Of a stretch of DNA of 22,887 nucleotides, positions 15,713-22,887 are shown piece after piece. Source of the stretch: Palsa-870 sp035937155 (lineage in GTDB: Bacteria > Chloroflexota > Dormibacteria > Dormibacterales > Dormibacteraceae). Position 1 is the stretch's first letter. Each line of letters starts with the position of its first letter. The notes beneath the pieces were generated by a model, which was not told where the DNA came from, did no database searches, and saw only the letters and a list, made by a program, of their open reading frames with translations. The position numbers and the translations under genes were made by a program. The stretch covers positions 1-22,887 of the forward strand of contig DASYVJ010000070.1 of NCBI GenBank assembly GCA_035937155.1, read 5' to 3'.

Positions 15713-16665
15713 TGGCACGCACTGCCGCGAAAGAGCACACGATCGGCCTGGACCAGCATCACTTCAAATGGGACAACGCGAATCCTCCGGCGGTCGAGAT
15801 CGCGCCGGGTGACGTCGTTCACTTCGAGACAGAAGAGGTAACCGCCGGGCAGCTGAAAAAGGGCGACCCGGCCTCCAAGCTAGGAGCACTGGACTTCGAC
15901 CGTCTCTACCCGCTCGGTGGTCCCGTCTACGTGACGGGCGCTGAGCCCGGCGACACCCTGGAAGTCGAGATCCTCGAGCTGAAGCCAGGGTCCTGGGGGT
16001 GGACCGCCCTTCTGCCCGGACTCGGCCTGCTCGCCTCTGACTTCCCCGACCCGTACGTCCGGTACTTCGACCTCGGCGACCGCAAGTCGGCCGAGCTGCG
16101 CCACGACATCCAGATCCCGATCGCCCCTTTCTGCGGCACGATGGGCGTCGCGACCGACGAACCCGGCCCCCAAGCCGTCTTGCCGCCGACCAAAGGCGCC
16201 GGGAACGTTGACACCCGCCACCTGACCGCGGGCACCAAGCTTTACCTGCCTGTTTTCGTGCCTGGAGCGCTCTTCTCGGCCGGTGACTGCCACGCCGCGC
16301 AGGGAGATGGCGAGGTCTGCGTTACCGGGATCGAATGCCCGATGACGTTTTCACTCCGGTTTGGAGTGGTCAAAGGCGCGTCGCTCCGCCCGTGGAGCTA
16401 CCACTTCCTGACCCCCGCGGCACCCCTTCAGCCGCGCAGCGACGAGAAGGGCTATCACGCGGTCTGCGCCCTTGGCCCAGACCTGATGGAGAACGCCCGC
16501 AACGCGGTGCGGGACACGATCACCTGGCTGAAGGCGGACCATGGGCTGAGCCGCGAGGACGCATACATCCTGTGCAGCCTTGCCGGCGACCTGCGGATCA
16601 GCCAGATCGTCGACCAGCCCAACTTCGGGGTCTCGTTCTACATGCCCCTGAGCGTCTTCCGCTAG
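15712..16665 (+). CDS. Formamidase/acetamidase family amidohydrolase
   Basis: The 317-residue sequence fits the FmdA/AmdA family, which hydrolyses short amides to acid and ammonia. Family segments include GDVVHFETEEV, LYPLGGPVYVTGAEPGDTLE, IPIAPFCGTMGVATDEPG, PPTKGAGNVDTRHLTAGTKL, LPVFVPGALFSAGDCHAAQG and GDGEVCVTGIECPM, then near the C-terminus YILCSLAGDLRISQIVD. The ATG at 15712 is coupled to the acyl-CoA synthetase stop by a one-base overlap. A joint role, in which the amidase releases an acid that the ligase then activates, is plausible but inferred from position. Confidence 0.92.
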   Translation: MARTAAKEHTIGLDQHHFKWDNANPPAVEIAPGDVVHFETEEVTAGQLKKGDPASKLGALDFDRLYPLGGPVYVTGAEPGDTLEVEILELKPGSWGWTALLPGLGLLASDFPDPYVRYFDLGDRKSAELRHDIQIPIAPFCGTMGVATDEPGPQAVLPPTKGAGNVDTRHLTAGTKLYLPVFVPGALFSAGDCHAAQGDGEVCVTGIECPMTFSLRFGVVKGASLRPWSYHFLTPAAPLQPRSDEKGYHAVCALGPDLMENARNAVRDTITWLKADHGLSREDAYILCSLAGDLRISQIVDQPNFGVSFYMPLSVFR

Positions 16666-16727
16666 CCCAGGGAAACCCCCGCCGGAACATCTCCCGCCAA
16701 GGGGGCGGTCAGCCGCGTACCGTCCGG

Positions 16728-16733
16728 CATACT
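16728..16733 (+). promoter_or_regulatory. Candidate -10 (CATACT) for the kinase-ATPase gene
   Basis: CATACT lies 20 nt before the TTG start, predicting a leader of about 13 nt that contains GAGGG. No clear -35 element was found. Confidence 0.3.
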
Positions 16734-16753
16734 GACCGACTGGTGTTCGAGGG

Positions 16754-19540
16754 TTGAGTACTTCACAGCTAGGGCGCTACCCGATCGAAGCCGAGCTCGG
16801 GCGCGGCGCCATGGGCGTTGTCTACCGCTCGACCCACCCACGGCTCGAGATCCCGGTCGCGATCAAGGTCCTGGCTGAGCAGTATTCCAGCGACACGAGC
16901 TTTCGCCAGCGCTTCCATCGCGAGGCCGCCACCGTCGCCGCGCTCAACCACCCGGGCATCGTTCGGGTCTACGACTTCGACGAGGACGGCCCGGTGCTGT
17001 TCATCGTCATGGAGTGGGTCGAGGGGCGCTCCATGCGGTCCTGGCTGGACGAGTACGGTCGGTTCAGCGTCGACGTGTCGGTCGACCTCATTCAGCAGCT
17101 GCTGTCAGCGGTCGGTGTCGCGCATGACTACTCGGTCGTGCACCGGGATCTAAAGCCTGACAACATCCTTATCTCCAACCGCGGCAAGACGAAAATTCTC
17201 GACTTCGGCATCTCGAAGCTCATCGACGACAAGCACCGGCTAACGGCGACCGGCAGCATGGTCGGCACGCCTGCCTACATGGCGCCCGAACAGGTCAAAG
17301 GCGATGCGGTGGATGCGACCTCGGACATCTATTCGCTCGGCATGATCCTGTACGAGCTCCTGCACGGTGAGCCTCCATTTACCGGAGCGCTGCCCTCGGT
17401 GCTGCACTCGCAGGTTTTCGACAAGCCGCGAGCGTCGACTGCGATTCCCTCGCCGATCATGGAGATCATCTGGAAGGCCACCGCGAAAGACCCGAGCCAG
17501 CGCTTCCAGAGCTGCGAGGCATTCTCCGGCGCGTTCCACTACATGCCGAAGCCCGGAGCGGCACAGCCGCCGGTCGAGGCGATCTCCAACGAGCTTGCGC
17601 TCACCGAAGAGATCGAGCAGCGTGCGCCGGTGCCGGCCCGCATCGACGGGCACAAGCCCGCCGGGGTCTGCACATACAGCGATTGCCAGGAGCGCCGCGG
17701 CTGGGCGTGTGCGTACAAGGATCTGACTGGCCGGGAGTGCAAGAGCTGGTGGTGCCGCAAACACATCCAGTTCATCGAACGGACTCCCTTCTGTCCGCGG
17801 CACGCCAGCGTCATCCGCGCCCTTGCTCCCACCGCCAACACGATCTTTGAGATCAAGAACCGTCCGGCGGTCGACGATCGCGCGCTGCCGCTGGCGGCGC
17901 TGGTCGCCGAGGACATTGATAAGGATGTGACGGAGCTGGTTCGGCGCCGCTACCAGAATCGCAAGGACGTCACTCTCGCGCGCGACCGCACCGTCCGGCA
18001 AACCTGGTCAGGCCGGAACGAGGTCGCTTGGGAGCGCAGCTGGGCGGCGTTGAAGAGCCAGGGCTACCTGGTCCGGATTGCGGTGCGCGTTTCCACGGAC
18101 GAGCCTGACACGGTGCAGTTGCTGATCGGCAACACCATCGTGTTCAAAGAGGTGCCGGACTGGATCAGCCGCCGCCGCGAAGGCGAGCCGCCCGACCACG
18201 CGGACCGCGCGCGGTTTGGCAAGAAGCTCTTCGGCGCGATCCTCGAGCATGTCGACGAACCACAGCCCGTGCCTTCCGCAGTTCCAACCGCCAGCCACGA
18301 GATCGAGCCCCCGCCGCCGCCGGAGATCAACCGGACGCTCATCGAGGGCATGATCCTGCGCCTCGCTTCAAACGCGACGCGCGTGACCGGATACGAGGTC
18401 GCGGAATTGCTCGCGCTGCCGTTCTCCGCAGTGGAGCCGAGCTTGAAGTCCCTGACCTCCTCGAACTTGCTTGATGCGCTCGGCCTGGCGTCCGAGAACG
18501 GTCCATGGCTGGGCCGGCCACTTCCGGAGCGCATGGCATACGCGATCACCAAGCAGGGTCGCGCCCGCAGCGACCAGATCGCGGAAGCCAGCACCCGCTA
18601 CGCCGGGCCTGCACCTGTCTCGATGGCGGAGTACCGGGCCGTGCTGGTCGAAGCGGCGAAGCCGGGCACGCTCGACCTGGTCAAGGTCAACCTGGCGCTC
18701 AGCGGAATCGAGCTCGCGCCGGGTGTCACGGAAGCGGTTCGCGCCGCCGTGAACTCCCGCTCGTCGATCTTCATCTATGGAGCGCCGGGCAACGGCAAGA
18801 CCACGCTGGCCCGACGCATTCCGAGCCTCCTCGGTGGCCCGATCATCGTCCCCGTCGCCCTCGACATCGGCGGCGGCGAGGTGATGACGATATTCGACGG
18901 CTCCGTGCATCGCCTCGAGGCGCACCAACCGGCGGACCGGCGATGGCGGCGTGTCGCGCGGCCGCTCGTCCAGGTCGGCGGCGAGTTCCAGCTCGAGATG
19001 TTCGACCCGACGTGGGAAGAGGGCAGCCGGACCTACGGCGCCCCGCTCCAGGTGAAGGCCAACGGCGGCGTGCTGCTGATCGACGACCTGGGCCGGCAGC
19101 GCGTCTCACCGAAGCAGATCCTGGACCGGCTGCTGGTGCCCCTGGAGCAGGACACCGACTACATGAACCTGTCGTCAAGCGGCCGAAAGGTCGAGGTGCC
19201 GTTCCAGGCACAGGTGGCGCTGTCCACCAACCTGAAACCAGCCGAGCTCCTCGATGAGGCCTACCTCCGCCGGCTCTCGTACAAGGTCCTAATGCCGGAC
19301 CCGACGTGGGAGATGTGGTGCCGGATCTTCGAGCGCGAGCGCGCGCGCCTGACGATCCCGCCGGATCCAGGTGCGCTGGAGATGATCTCGACACTCTACA
19401 GCGGCCGGCCATTGCGGGGCAACCACCCACGCGACCTGCTCGAGCGGCTCGTGGACGTGTCGTCAGCGCGCGGCGTGAGGCCTCAGCTGACGCCTGAGCT
19501 GGTCGAAGCCGCCTGGCACACGCTCTTCATCACGAGCTAG
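16754..19540 (+). CDS. Ser/Thr kinase - Cys/His cluster - AAA+ ATPase fusion
   Basis: This 928-residue protein has several parts. Residues 8-265 are a Hanks-type kinase: GRGAMGVV (16-23), K38 in AIK, HRDLKPDN (130-137), DFG (150-152) and APE (177-179). Residues 306-350 form a Cys/His cluster (C306, C311, C319, C329, C334, H337, C347, H350), a likely zinc-binding unit. Residues 360-500 are unassigned, followed by a Pro-rich linker. Residues 526-610 look like a winged-helix region (TRVTGYEVAELLALPFSAVE). Residues 612-928 are an AAA+-like ATPase with Walker A GAPGNGKT (676-683), Walker B VLLIDDLG (773-780), sensor-1 STN (824-826) and RR (839-840). No transmembrane segment is obvious. The start is TTG at 16754; no better start is in frame. 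The 3' end overlaps the convergent protease gene by 11 nt. Confidence 0.93.
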   Translation: MSTSQLGRYPIEAELGRGAMGVVYRSTHPRLEIPVAIKVLAEQYSSDTSFRQRFHREAATVAALNHPGIVRVYDFDEDGPVLFIVMEWVEGRSMRSWLDEYGRFSVDVSVDLIQQLLSAVGVAHDYSVVHRDLKPDNILISNRGKTKILDFGISKLIDDKHRLTATGSMVGTPAYMAPEQVKGDAVDATSDIYSLGMILYELLHGEPPFTGALPSVLHSQVFDKPRASTAIPSPIMEIIWKATAKDPSQRFQSCEAFSGAFHYMPKPGAAQPPVEAISNELALTEEIEQRAPVPARIDGHKPAGVCTYSDCQERRGWACAYKDLTGRECKSWWCRKHIQFIERTPFCPRHASVIRALAPTANTIFEIKNRPAVDDRALPLAALVAEDIDKDVTELVRRRYQNRKDVTLARDRTVRQTWSGRNEVAWERSWAALKSQGYLVRIAVRVSTDEPDTVQLLIGNTIVFKEVPDWISRRREGEPPDHADRARFGKKLFGAILEHVDEPQPVPSAVPTASHEIEPPPPPEINRTLIEGMILRLASNATRVTGYEVAELLALPFSAVEPSLKSLTSSNLLDALGLASENGPWLGRPLPERMAYAITKQGRARSDQIAEASTRYAGPAPVSMAEYRAVLVEAAKPGTLDLVKVNLALSGIELAPGVTEAVRAAVNSRSSIFIYGAPGNGKTTLARRIPSLLGGPIIVPVALDIGGGEVMTIFDGSVHRLEAHQPADRRWRRVARPLVQVGGEFQLEMFDPTWEEGSRTYGAPLQVKANGGVLLIDDLGRQRVSPKQILDRLLVPLEQDTDYMNLSSSGRKVEVPFQAQVALSTNLKPAELLDEAYLRRLSYKVLMPDPTWEMWCRIFERERARLTIPPDPGALEMISTLYSGRPLRGNHPRDLLERLVDVSSARGVRPQLTPELVEAAWHTLFITS

Positions 19541-20507
19541 GGCGGCTCGCAGCTCCGAGCGCGCGCGTGATGTCGCTTGGCGACAGCATGCCGACGAGCT
19601 TGCCTCCTCCATCGATCACGAGCACCTGACCGTCGTCTGACGGAGAGAAGCGATCCAGCACCGCGACGACCGGTTCGCCCGGCGACGCCTTGGCGACATC
19701 GTCCATCCCGGTACCGAAATCGCGAACGCGCCGGATGTGCCGTTCTTCCGCCGGCACCTGGGCCAGCCGGTTCAACGTGACCAAGCCGTCCAGCGCCCCA
19801 TCAAAGGTCTTGAGCGGGTAAGCAACGACTCGCTGTCCCGGAAGGTACGACCGCATGAACTCGTCAACCGTGATCCAACCCGGCGCGATGGTCGGATCGC
19901 GGGACATCACATCACCCACGCGCAGACCCGCTAGCGCGCCTCGCATGAGCACCAGCGACTCTTCATTGCGGGCGGCTGACATGAGAAACCAGCCAAGGAA
20001 GATCAGCCACAGGCCGCTGAGCGCCCCCTGCGCAAAGAGTGCAACGAGGCCGACGCCGATCATCAAGAACGCGCAGATCCGCCCCAATAACGCAGCGCTC
20101 GAAGTGGCGCGATAGCGATCGCCGCGTCGCTGCCACAGCCACGCACGCAGCAGGCGACCGCCATCGAGAGGAAAGGCGGGAATCAGGTTGAACAGCAGCA
20201 GCATCGCATTGGAGCCCGCAAGCCACGCACAGCCACCTTCGATGAGCGGAGGCCCGCCGGTGGCATCAAGCGCAAACGTCGCGGCGCCGAACAGGACGGC
20301 GAGAACAAGGCTGACAACAGGGCCGGCGATCGCGATCTTGACCTCGGCGGCCGGCGTCGCCGCCTCGCCGCGCAGACGCGCGACGCCGCCGAAGATCCAG
20401 AGCGTGATGCCCTCGACCTGCACGCCAAGCCTGCGTGCGACAACGGCGTGGCCCATCTCGTGACTCAGCAGGGACACATAGAAGAGGAGGCCGGCGAGGG
20501 CGGACAC
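19530..20507 (-). CDS. S2P-type M50 protease with C-terminal CBS-like region (truncated frame)
   Basis: The open frame gives 325 residues from a GTG at 20507. It has the zinc motif HEMGH (16-20), IAIAGPVVSLVLA (58-70), the second motif LIPAFPLDGGRLLRAW (108-123), several hydrophobic helices and a cytoplasmic C-terminus with two CBS-like repeats (from about residue 197, VGDVMSRDPTIAPGWITVDE; and from about 270 to VIDGGGKLVGMLSPSDITRA). It lacks the family's usual first helix. That part is present upstream in the same frame but is separated by an in-frame TAG (see next entry). If translated alone, the GTG lies 6 nt after the TAG with no Shine-Dalgarno sequence, so it would depend on reinitiation or readthrough. 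The catalytic motifs are intact. Confidence 0.8.
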   Translation of the reverse strand: MSALAGLLFYVSLLSHEMGHAVVARRLGVQVEGITLWIFGGVARLRGEAATPAAEVKIAIAGPVVSLVLAVLFGAATFALDATGGPPLIEGGCAWLAGSNAMLLLFNLIPAFPLDGGRLLRAWLWQRRGDRYRATSSAALLGRICAFLMIGVGLVALFAQGALSGLWLIFLGWFLMSAARNEESLVLMRGALAGLRVGDVMSRDPTIAPGWITVDEFMRSYLPGQRVVAYPLKTFDGALDGLVTLNRLAQVPAEERHIRRVRDFGTGMDDVAKASPGEPVVAVLDRFSPSDDGQVLVIDGGGKLVGMLSPSDITRALGAASRPSS

Positions 20508-20513
20508 GAGCCA

Positions 20514-20660
20514 CTAGGCGGACTGCGGCTGGTCCGGCACGACCGACGGAAAGACCTGCCCGGCCAGGGTCCAGACGATGAGGACGAAAACGATGGCCAG
20601 GCTCCAGTGGAGACCGACCTCGATGCCCGCCATCCGCCCCAGGCGGACGCTTGCGTCCAT
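20514..20660 (-). pseudogene. N-terminal piece of the S2P-CBS gene, ended by in-frame TAG
   Basis: From ATG at 20660, 48 codons read MDASVRLGRMAGIEVGLHWS, a hydrophobic helix (LAIVFVLIVWTLAGQVF) and PSVVPDQPQSA, then TAG at 20516-20514, then directly WLVSALAGLLFYV of the downstream frame. This is the normal start of S2P-CBS proteases, where the segment before the HExxH helix often has Tyr-Trp; TAG is one base from either Tyr codon. The original gene would thus be 19530-20660, 376 residues. A TAACAT hexamer 7 nt before the ATG supports this as the original start. It may be a real nonsense mutation, a sequencing error or a readthrough site. Confidence 0.8.
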
Positions 20661-20667
20661 GAGGCGA

Positions 20668-20673
20668 ATGTTA
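20668..20673 (-). promoter_or_regulatory. -10 hexamer TAACAT, 7 nt before the S2P-CBS ATG
   Basis: On the minus strand TAACAT is followed by exactly 7 nt and ATG at 20660, the same leaderless arrangement found at 3401, 4440 and 11046. It is divergent from the tRNA-Leu promoter some 25 bp away. Confidence 0.5.
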
Positions 20674-20697
20674 GAAGGGCATCCTTAGAAGCCTCGG

Positions 20698-20703
20698 TAT
20701 ACT
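20698..20703 (+). promoter_or_regulatory. -10 hexamer TATACT for tRNA-Leu(CAG)
   Basis: TATACT ends 17 nt before the tRNA 5' end, a normal distance for a stable-RNA promoter with a short leader. No good -35 is visible at 16-18 bp upstream. Confidence 0.5.
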
Positions 20704-20720
20704 TTTGCGTCGGCCTCGGA

Positions 20721-20806
20721 GCGGCGGTGGCGGAATGGCAGACGCGCTAGTTTCAGGAGCTAGTGTCCGCAAGGACGTGGAGGTTCAACTCCTCTCCGCC
20801 GCACCA
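20721..20806 (+). tRNA. tRNA-Leu(CAG)
   Basis: Acceptor GCGGCGG pairs with CCGCCGC, followed by A and an encoded CCA. The anticodon stem CTAGT/GCTAG holds loop TTCAGGA (anticodon CAG, codon CUG). A long variable arm (GTCCGCAAGGAC) marks a class II tRNA. CUG is probably the dominant Leu codon in this GC-rich genome. Confidence 0.96.
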
Positions 20807-20858
20807 ATGAAACAGCCGTCAATCCCTCGGGTCAGTGCTAGGCTGGACGCGAGCTGCG

Positions 20859-21131
20859 ATGGTCGATCCATTAGTCATCTGTGCGTTGGCAACGGCCGGG
20901 TTCGGCGTGTGGGAACTGGTGGCTGGGCGTCCTCTGCCGCACTTGCCAGGCTGGCACCTGAACCCCCGAGCCACCCGCTGGGCGGGCGCATATACCTTCG
21001 CGGCAAGCCTTCTGGTGTTTGTGCTGGCGCTGACCCACCATTCCGGAATCGCATTCGTAACCTATGCCATTCTCGTACTGGCGTTCGCAGCCACCGTTCT
21101 GGCCACCCGCATGCTCCGGGCGACAATCTAG
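20859..21131 (+). CDS. Small hypothetical membrane protein
   Basis: This 90-residue protein has three probable membrane helices: about 4-22 (LVICALATAGFGVWELVAG), 41-58 (GAYTFAASLLVFVLALT) and 62-84 (IAFVTYAILVLAFAATVLAT). A short loop rich in Pro, Gly and His lies between the first two (PLPHLPGWHLNP). I do not recognise the family. The ATG at 20859 is preferred over a GTG at 20835 because the latter overlaps a TGCTAGGCT extended -10-like element (TAGGCT at 20839-20844) and would add unsupported residues. No Shine-Dalgarno sequence is seen. It follows tRNA-Leu by 52 nt and could share its transcript. Confidence 0.6.
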   Translation: MVDPLVICALATAGFGVWELVAGRPLPHLPGWHLNPRATRWAGAYTFAASLLVFVLALTHHSGIAFVTYAILVLAFAATVLATRMLRATI

Positions 21132-21283
21132 CCACCGCCAGTCTCGCGAGAAGTGCCGCGCTCAGCGGCTTAGGACTCTCCAGCTGGGACTCGTGGTCTT
21201 TCAGGCTTTCCTTGATGTGCTCGTACTGCCGTTCTCGTTTCGGACTCCACATGCGCTGTGGTGTTTGACCTACCTCCTTTTTC

Positions 21284-21312
21284 TTGACAACGCGTGGCCA
21301 ATCGATTCGACT
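21284..21312 (+). promoter_or_regulatory. Weak promoter candidate TTGACA-N17-TCGACT
   Basis: A perfect -35 TTGACA (21284-21289) is followed at 17 bp by TCGACT (21307-21312), a poor -10. The GTG start at 21323 lies 10 nt beyond. The TTG of this -35 could be misread as a start codon for the same frame. Confidence 0.35.
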
Positions 21313-21322
21313 GAGCCCCGCC

Positions 21323-21811
21323 GTGACCACTGAGGGCTATGACCAGATACAAACGCTGTACCGGACGCTTCTCGTTTTTGCCACGGTCGCGGCCGTCATC
21401 CTCGCCGTCGGCCTGGTCGAGTTCGTGTACTACGAACCGCCTGGACAGACGTCCGGCGCAAGAGCTCGAATCGTCGGTGTGTACGAGTACGACCCGGCCA
21501 CAGGCCACCTGATCGGTTCTGACAGGTCATCGTTTACGCGCAACCAGGACTTCGCCGCGGTCGTCCAGTGGTCGGGTCTGCCAGGCGATCTAACCGTGGA
21601 CGCCCGCTGGTACGACACGTTCGGCAACGTCGTCGGCCGGGTGGGCCCGAGCACGCCGTCCAAGCTCGGTACGCAGTCCATCGTTCCGGTCACAGTGCCG
21701 CAAGGCCTGCATCACAACCTGCCGGGCCATTACACATTTGTGGTCGAGCGGCTGCAAAACGGGGTGCCCGTCGAGGTCCTCGCACGGCGCATCGTGCTGG
21801 TCGAGCGTTAG
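21323..21811 (+). CDS. Membrane-anchored extracytoplasmic protein, unknown function
   Basis: This 162-residue protein has a short cytoplasmic N-terminus (VTTEGYDQIQTLYR), one membrane helix at about 16-37 (LLVFATVAAVILAVGLVEFV) and an outside domain of ~120 residues. The domain alternates short beta-like strands (ARIVGVYEYD, FAAVVQWSGL, LTVDARWYDTFGNVVGRVGP, YTFVVERLQNGVPVEVLARR), which suggests an immunoglobulin-like beta sandwich. I do not recognise the family. GTG at 21323 is chosen because the upstream TTG (21284) forms a -35 element. Its stop shares one base with the start of the PrsW-like gene (TAGTG), so the two are coupled; it could be a partner or substrate of that protease (inference). 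Confidence 0.72.
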   Translation: MTTEGYDQIQTLYRTLLVFATVAAVILAVGLVEFVYYEPPGQTSGARARIVGVYEYDPATGHLIGSDRSSFTRNQDFAAVVQWSGLPGDLTVDARWYDTFGNVVGRVGPSTPSKLGTQSIVPVTVPQGLHHNLPGHYTFVVERLQNGVPVEVLARRIVLVER

Positions 21812-22887
21812 TGAGCACGAGCACGTTCACGACTCCGCCGGCGGCAAATCCCCATTCGCGCCTGCGCCCCGGCCGTTACTGGATCGCGGTGGCGGTTGCC
21901 GCCGTGGTCGTGCTCACGCTCATCGCCAGCTCGCTCCTCAACTATGTGTACCTCGACTCCATCCCAGGTCGGACCTCGCTGTACGGCCTGCTGGCCGTGG
22001 CGCTGATCGCGCTCGGCACATACATCGGCGTGAGGGCTTTCACGCGAGACCGCGCGAGCCGCCGCAAGCACCTCATCCGTGCCGGAGTACTGCTCGGCCT
22101 GGGCACGTTGCTCTGGCTGCTCGTGATCGACGTCTTCGTCTTCACGCAGTCAGCCGGCCCAGGCGTTGCGGCCCTCTGCGCCCTGGCCTGCCTGCCAACC
22201 ACCGCTTTCGGGCTTCTCGTCGTGCGCCGCATGGACCGCAACGAAAAGGAGCCCTGGCGCCTGGTACTCGTCGCGGCGGCCTGGGGTGCGATCGTCGCGA
22301 CCAGCCTGGTGATCTGGGGCGAGACCATTTGGGACCAGACCGCTCAACGCGTCCTGGTGCCGGGCCCCGGCCTTGACGCGGCGAGCGCATTCTCGGCCGG
22401 ACTGCTCGAGGAGCTCGCCAAGGGAACCGCGGTGGTGCTGCTCTTTCTGGTCATGCGCAATGACTTCGACGACGTCGTGGATGGGATCGTCTACGGCGCC
22501 GCGGTCGGACTCGGCTTCAACTTCATGGAGTCCGTCGCGTACATGACCAACCTCTATGCGGTCTTCAATCCGGAGGGGTTTGGCTGGTACGCCGCCGGCT
22601 TCCAGTGGTACGGGCGCCAGGTGCTGGGCCTGTTCTTCGGCCACGCCACGTACACCGCGTTCATCGGCGCGGGTCTTGGAGTGGCAAGGCAGCTGCCGAA
22701 CAAGCGGCAGAAAACATTCGCGATCCTGAGCGGTTTCCTAATCGCAATCGCCGCCCATTTCTCATGGGATGCGTGGGTCACCTTCTTCCCGATCGACAGC
22801 ACGCTGTTCGGTCTGGTCGAGATCCACCTACGCACCCTCATCATGACCGGGCCGTTCACAGCGGCAGTGATCGCCTTACTTCTGTTT
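21811..22887 (+). CDS. PrsW-family intramembrane protease, 3' end beyond window
   Basis: The frame from GTG at 21811 is open to the window end (359 residues seen). It is a multi-pass membrane protein with the PrsW motifs in order: MDRNEKEPWR (141-150), LLEELAKG (198-205, the EExxK motif), DGIVYGAAVGLGFNFMESVA (224-243, with E240), FFGHATYTAFIGAGLG (275-290, H278) and AAHFSWDAW (314-322, H316). PrsW proteases make the first cut in some anti-sigma factors, as for RsiW in Bacillus. About eight to nine helices are visible, including two or three N-terminal ones before the motif region. It is coupled to the preceding membrane-anchored protein by a one-base overlap. The true C-terminus lies outside the window. 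Confidence 0.9.
   Translation, partial: MSTSTFTTPPAANPHSRLRPGRYWIAVAVAAVVVLTLIASSLLNYVYLDSIPGRTSLYGLLAVALIALGTYIGVRAFTRDRASRRKHLIRAGVLLGLGTLLWLLVIDVFVFTQSAGPGVAALCALACLPTTAFGLLVVRRMDRNEKEPWRLVLVAAAWGAIVATSLVIWGETIWDQTAQRVLVPGPGLDAASAFSAGLLEELAKGTAVVLLFLVMRNDFDDVVDGIVYGAAVGLGFNFMESVAYMTNLYAVFNPEGFGWYAAGFQWYGRQVLGLFFGHATYTAFIGAGLGVARQLPNKRQKTFAILSGFLIAIAAHFSWDAWVTFFPIDSTLFGLVEIHLRTLIMTGPFTAAVIALLLF

Noticed and set aside
16678..16711. GC-rich inverted repeat after the formamidase gene as an intrinsic terminator
   Set aside because: The best stem is about 5 bp (CCGCC/GGCGG) and no T-tract follows.
20514..20516. In-frame stop as a selenocysteine codon, given selA nearby
   Set aside because: The codon is TAG, not TGA, and the family has Tyr rather than Cys near this position.

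Overview
The window is dense, GC-rich bacterial chromosome with short intergenic gaps, 1- and 4-nt gene overlaps, many GTG/TTG starts and strongly G/C-ending codons. The gene content (SelA, an ArsA-HSP20 ATPase, tandem DUF1003 proteins, several intramembrane proteases, an ECF sigma factor, a Ser/Thr kinase fused to an AAA+ ATPase) and probable leaderless promoters fit a soil or sediment actinobacterium-like or Chloroflexota/Dormibacterota-like organism. That placement is an inference. No phage, IS, integrase or CRISPR was seen; it reads as ordinary chromosome with several odd genes.

Left block (1-5650, minus strand). A tightly coupled operon runs arsA-HSP20 > small basic protein > S2P protease > selA, and selA leaves the window at base 1. 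Upstream lie two overlapping DUF1003 membrane proteins with their own promoter, then a small protein with a C-terminal membrane anchor. That gene sits behind the best sigma-70-like promoter in the window (TTGACA-N17-TATAAC) and a leader of about 150 nt with a 12-bp hairpin and C-rich loop, possibly a separate small RNA. Next comes a GcvH-like protein whose lipoyl-lysine position is glutamate.

Threonine block (5651-11023, minus strand). hom > thrC > thrB > lysC > a divergent, shortened YchF-like GTPase form one operon with gaps of 0-5 nt or small overlaps. It should carry aspartate phosphorylation, homoserine formation and threonine synthesis; asd is not in the window. An ornithine cyclodeaminase/mu-crystallin family gene diverges from hom with only 22 bp between the start codons.

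Middle (12153-14015, minus strand): a PHP phosphoesterase, tRNA-Arg(UCG), tRNA-Leu(GAG), an ECF sigma factor and a small single-pass membrane protein that is probably its anti-sigma factor.

Right block. On the plus strand an acyl-CoA synthetase is coupled to a formamidase/acetamidase. A 928-residue protein follows, combining a Ser/Thr kinase, a Cys/His cluster, a winged-helix-like region and an AAA+ ATPase. Convergent to it is an S2P-CBS protease gene whose natural reading frame is broken by an in-frame TAG. Beyond that are tRNA-Leu(CAG), a small membrane protein, a membrane-anchored extracytoplasmic protein and a PrsW-type protease that runs off the right edge.

No gene-free stretch exceeds 300 bases. 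The largest are 4860-5076 (promoter plus structured leader), 5449-5650 (14-bp tandem repeat, possible 29-aa ORF), 11997-12152 (between convergent genes; only a spaced 10-bp direct repeat) and 21132-21322 (a weak promoter candidate near its right end).
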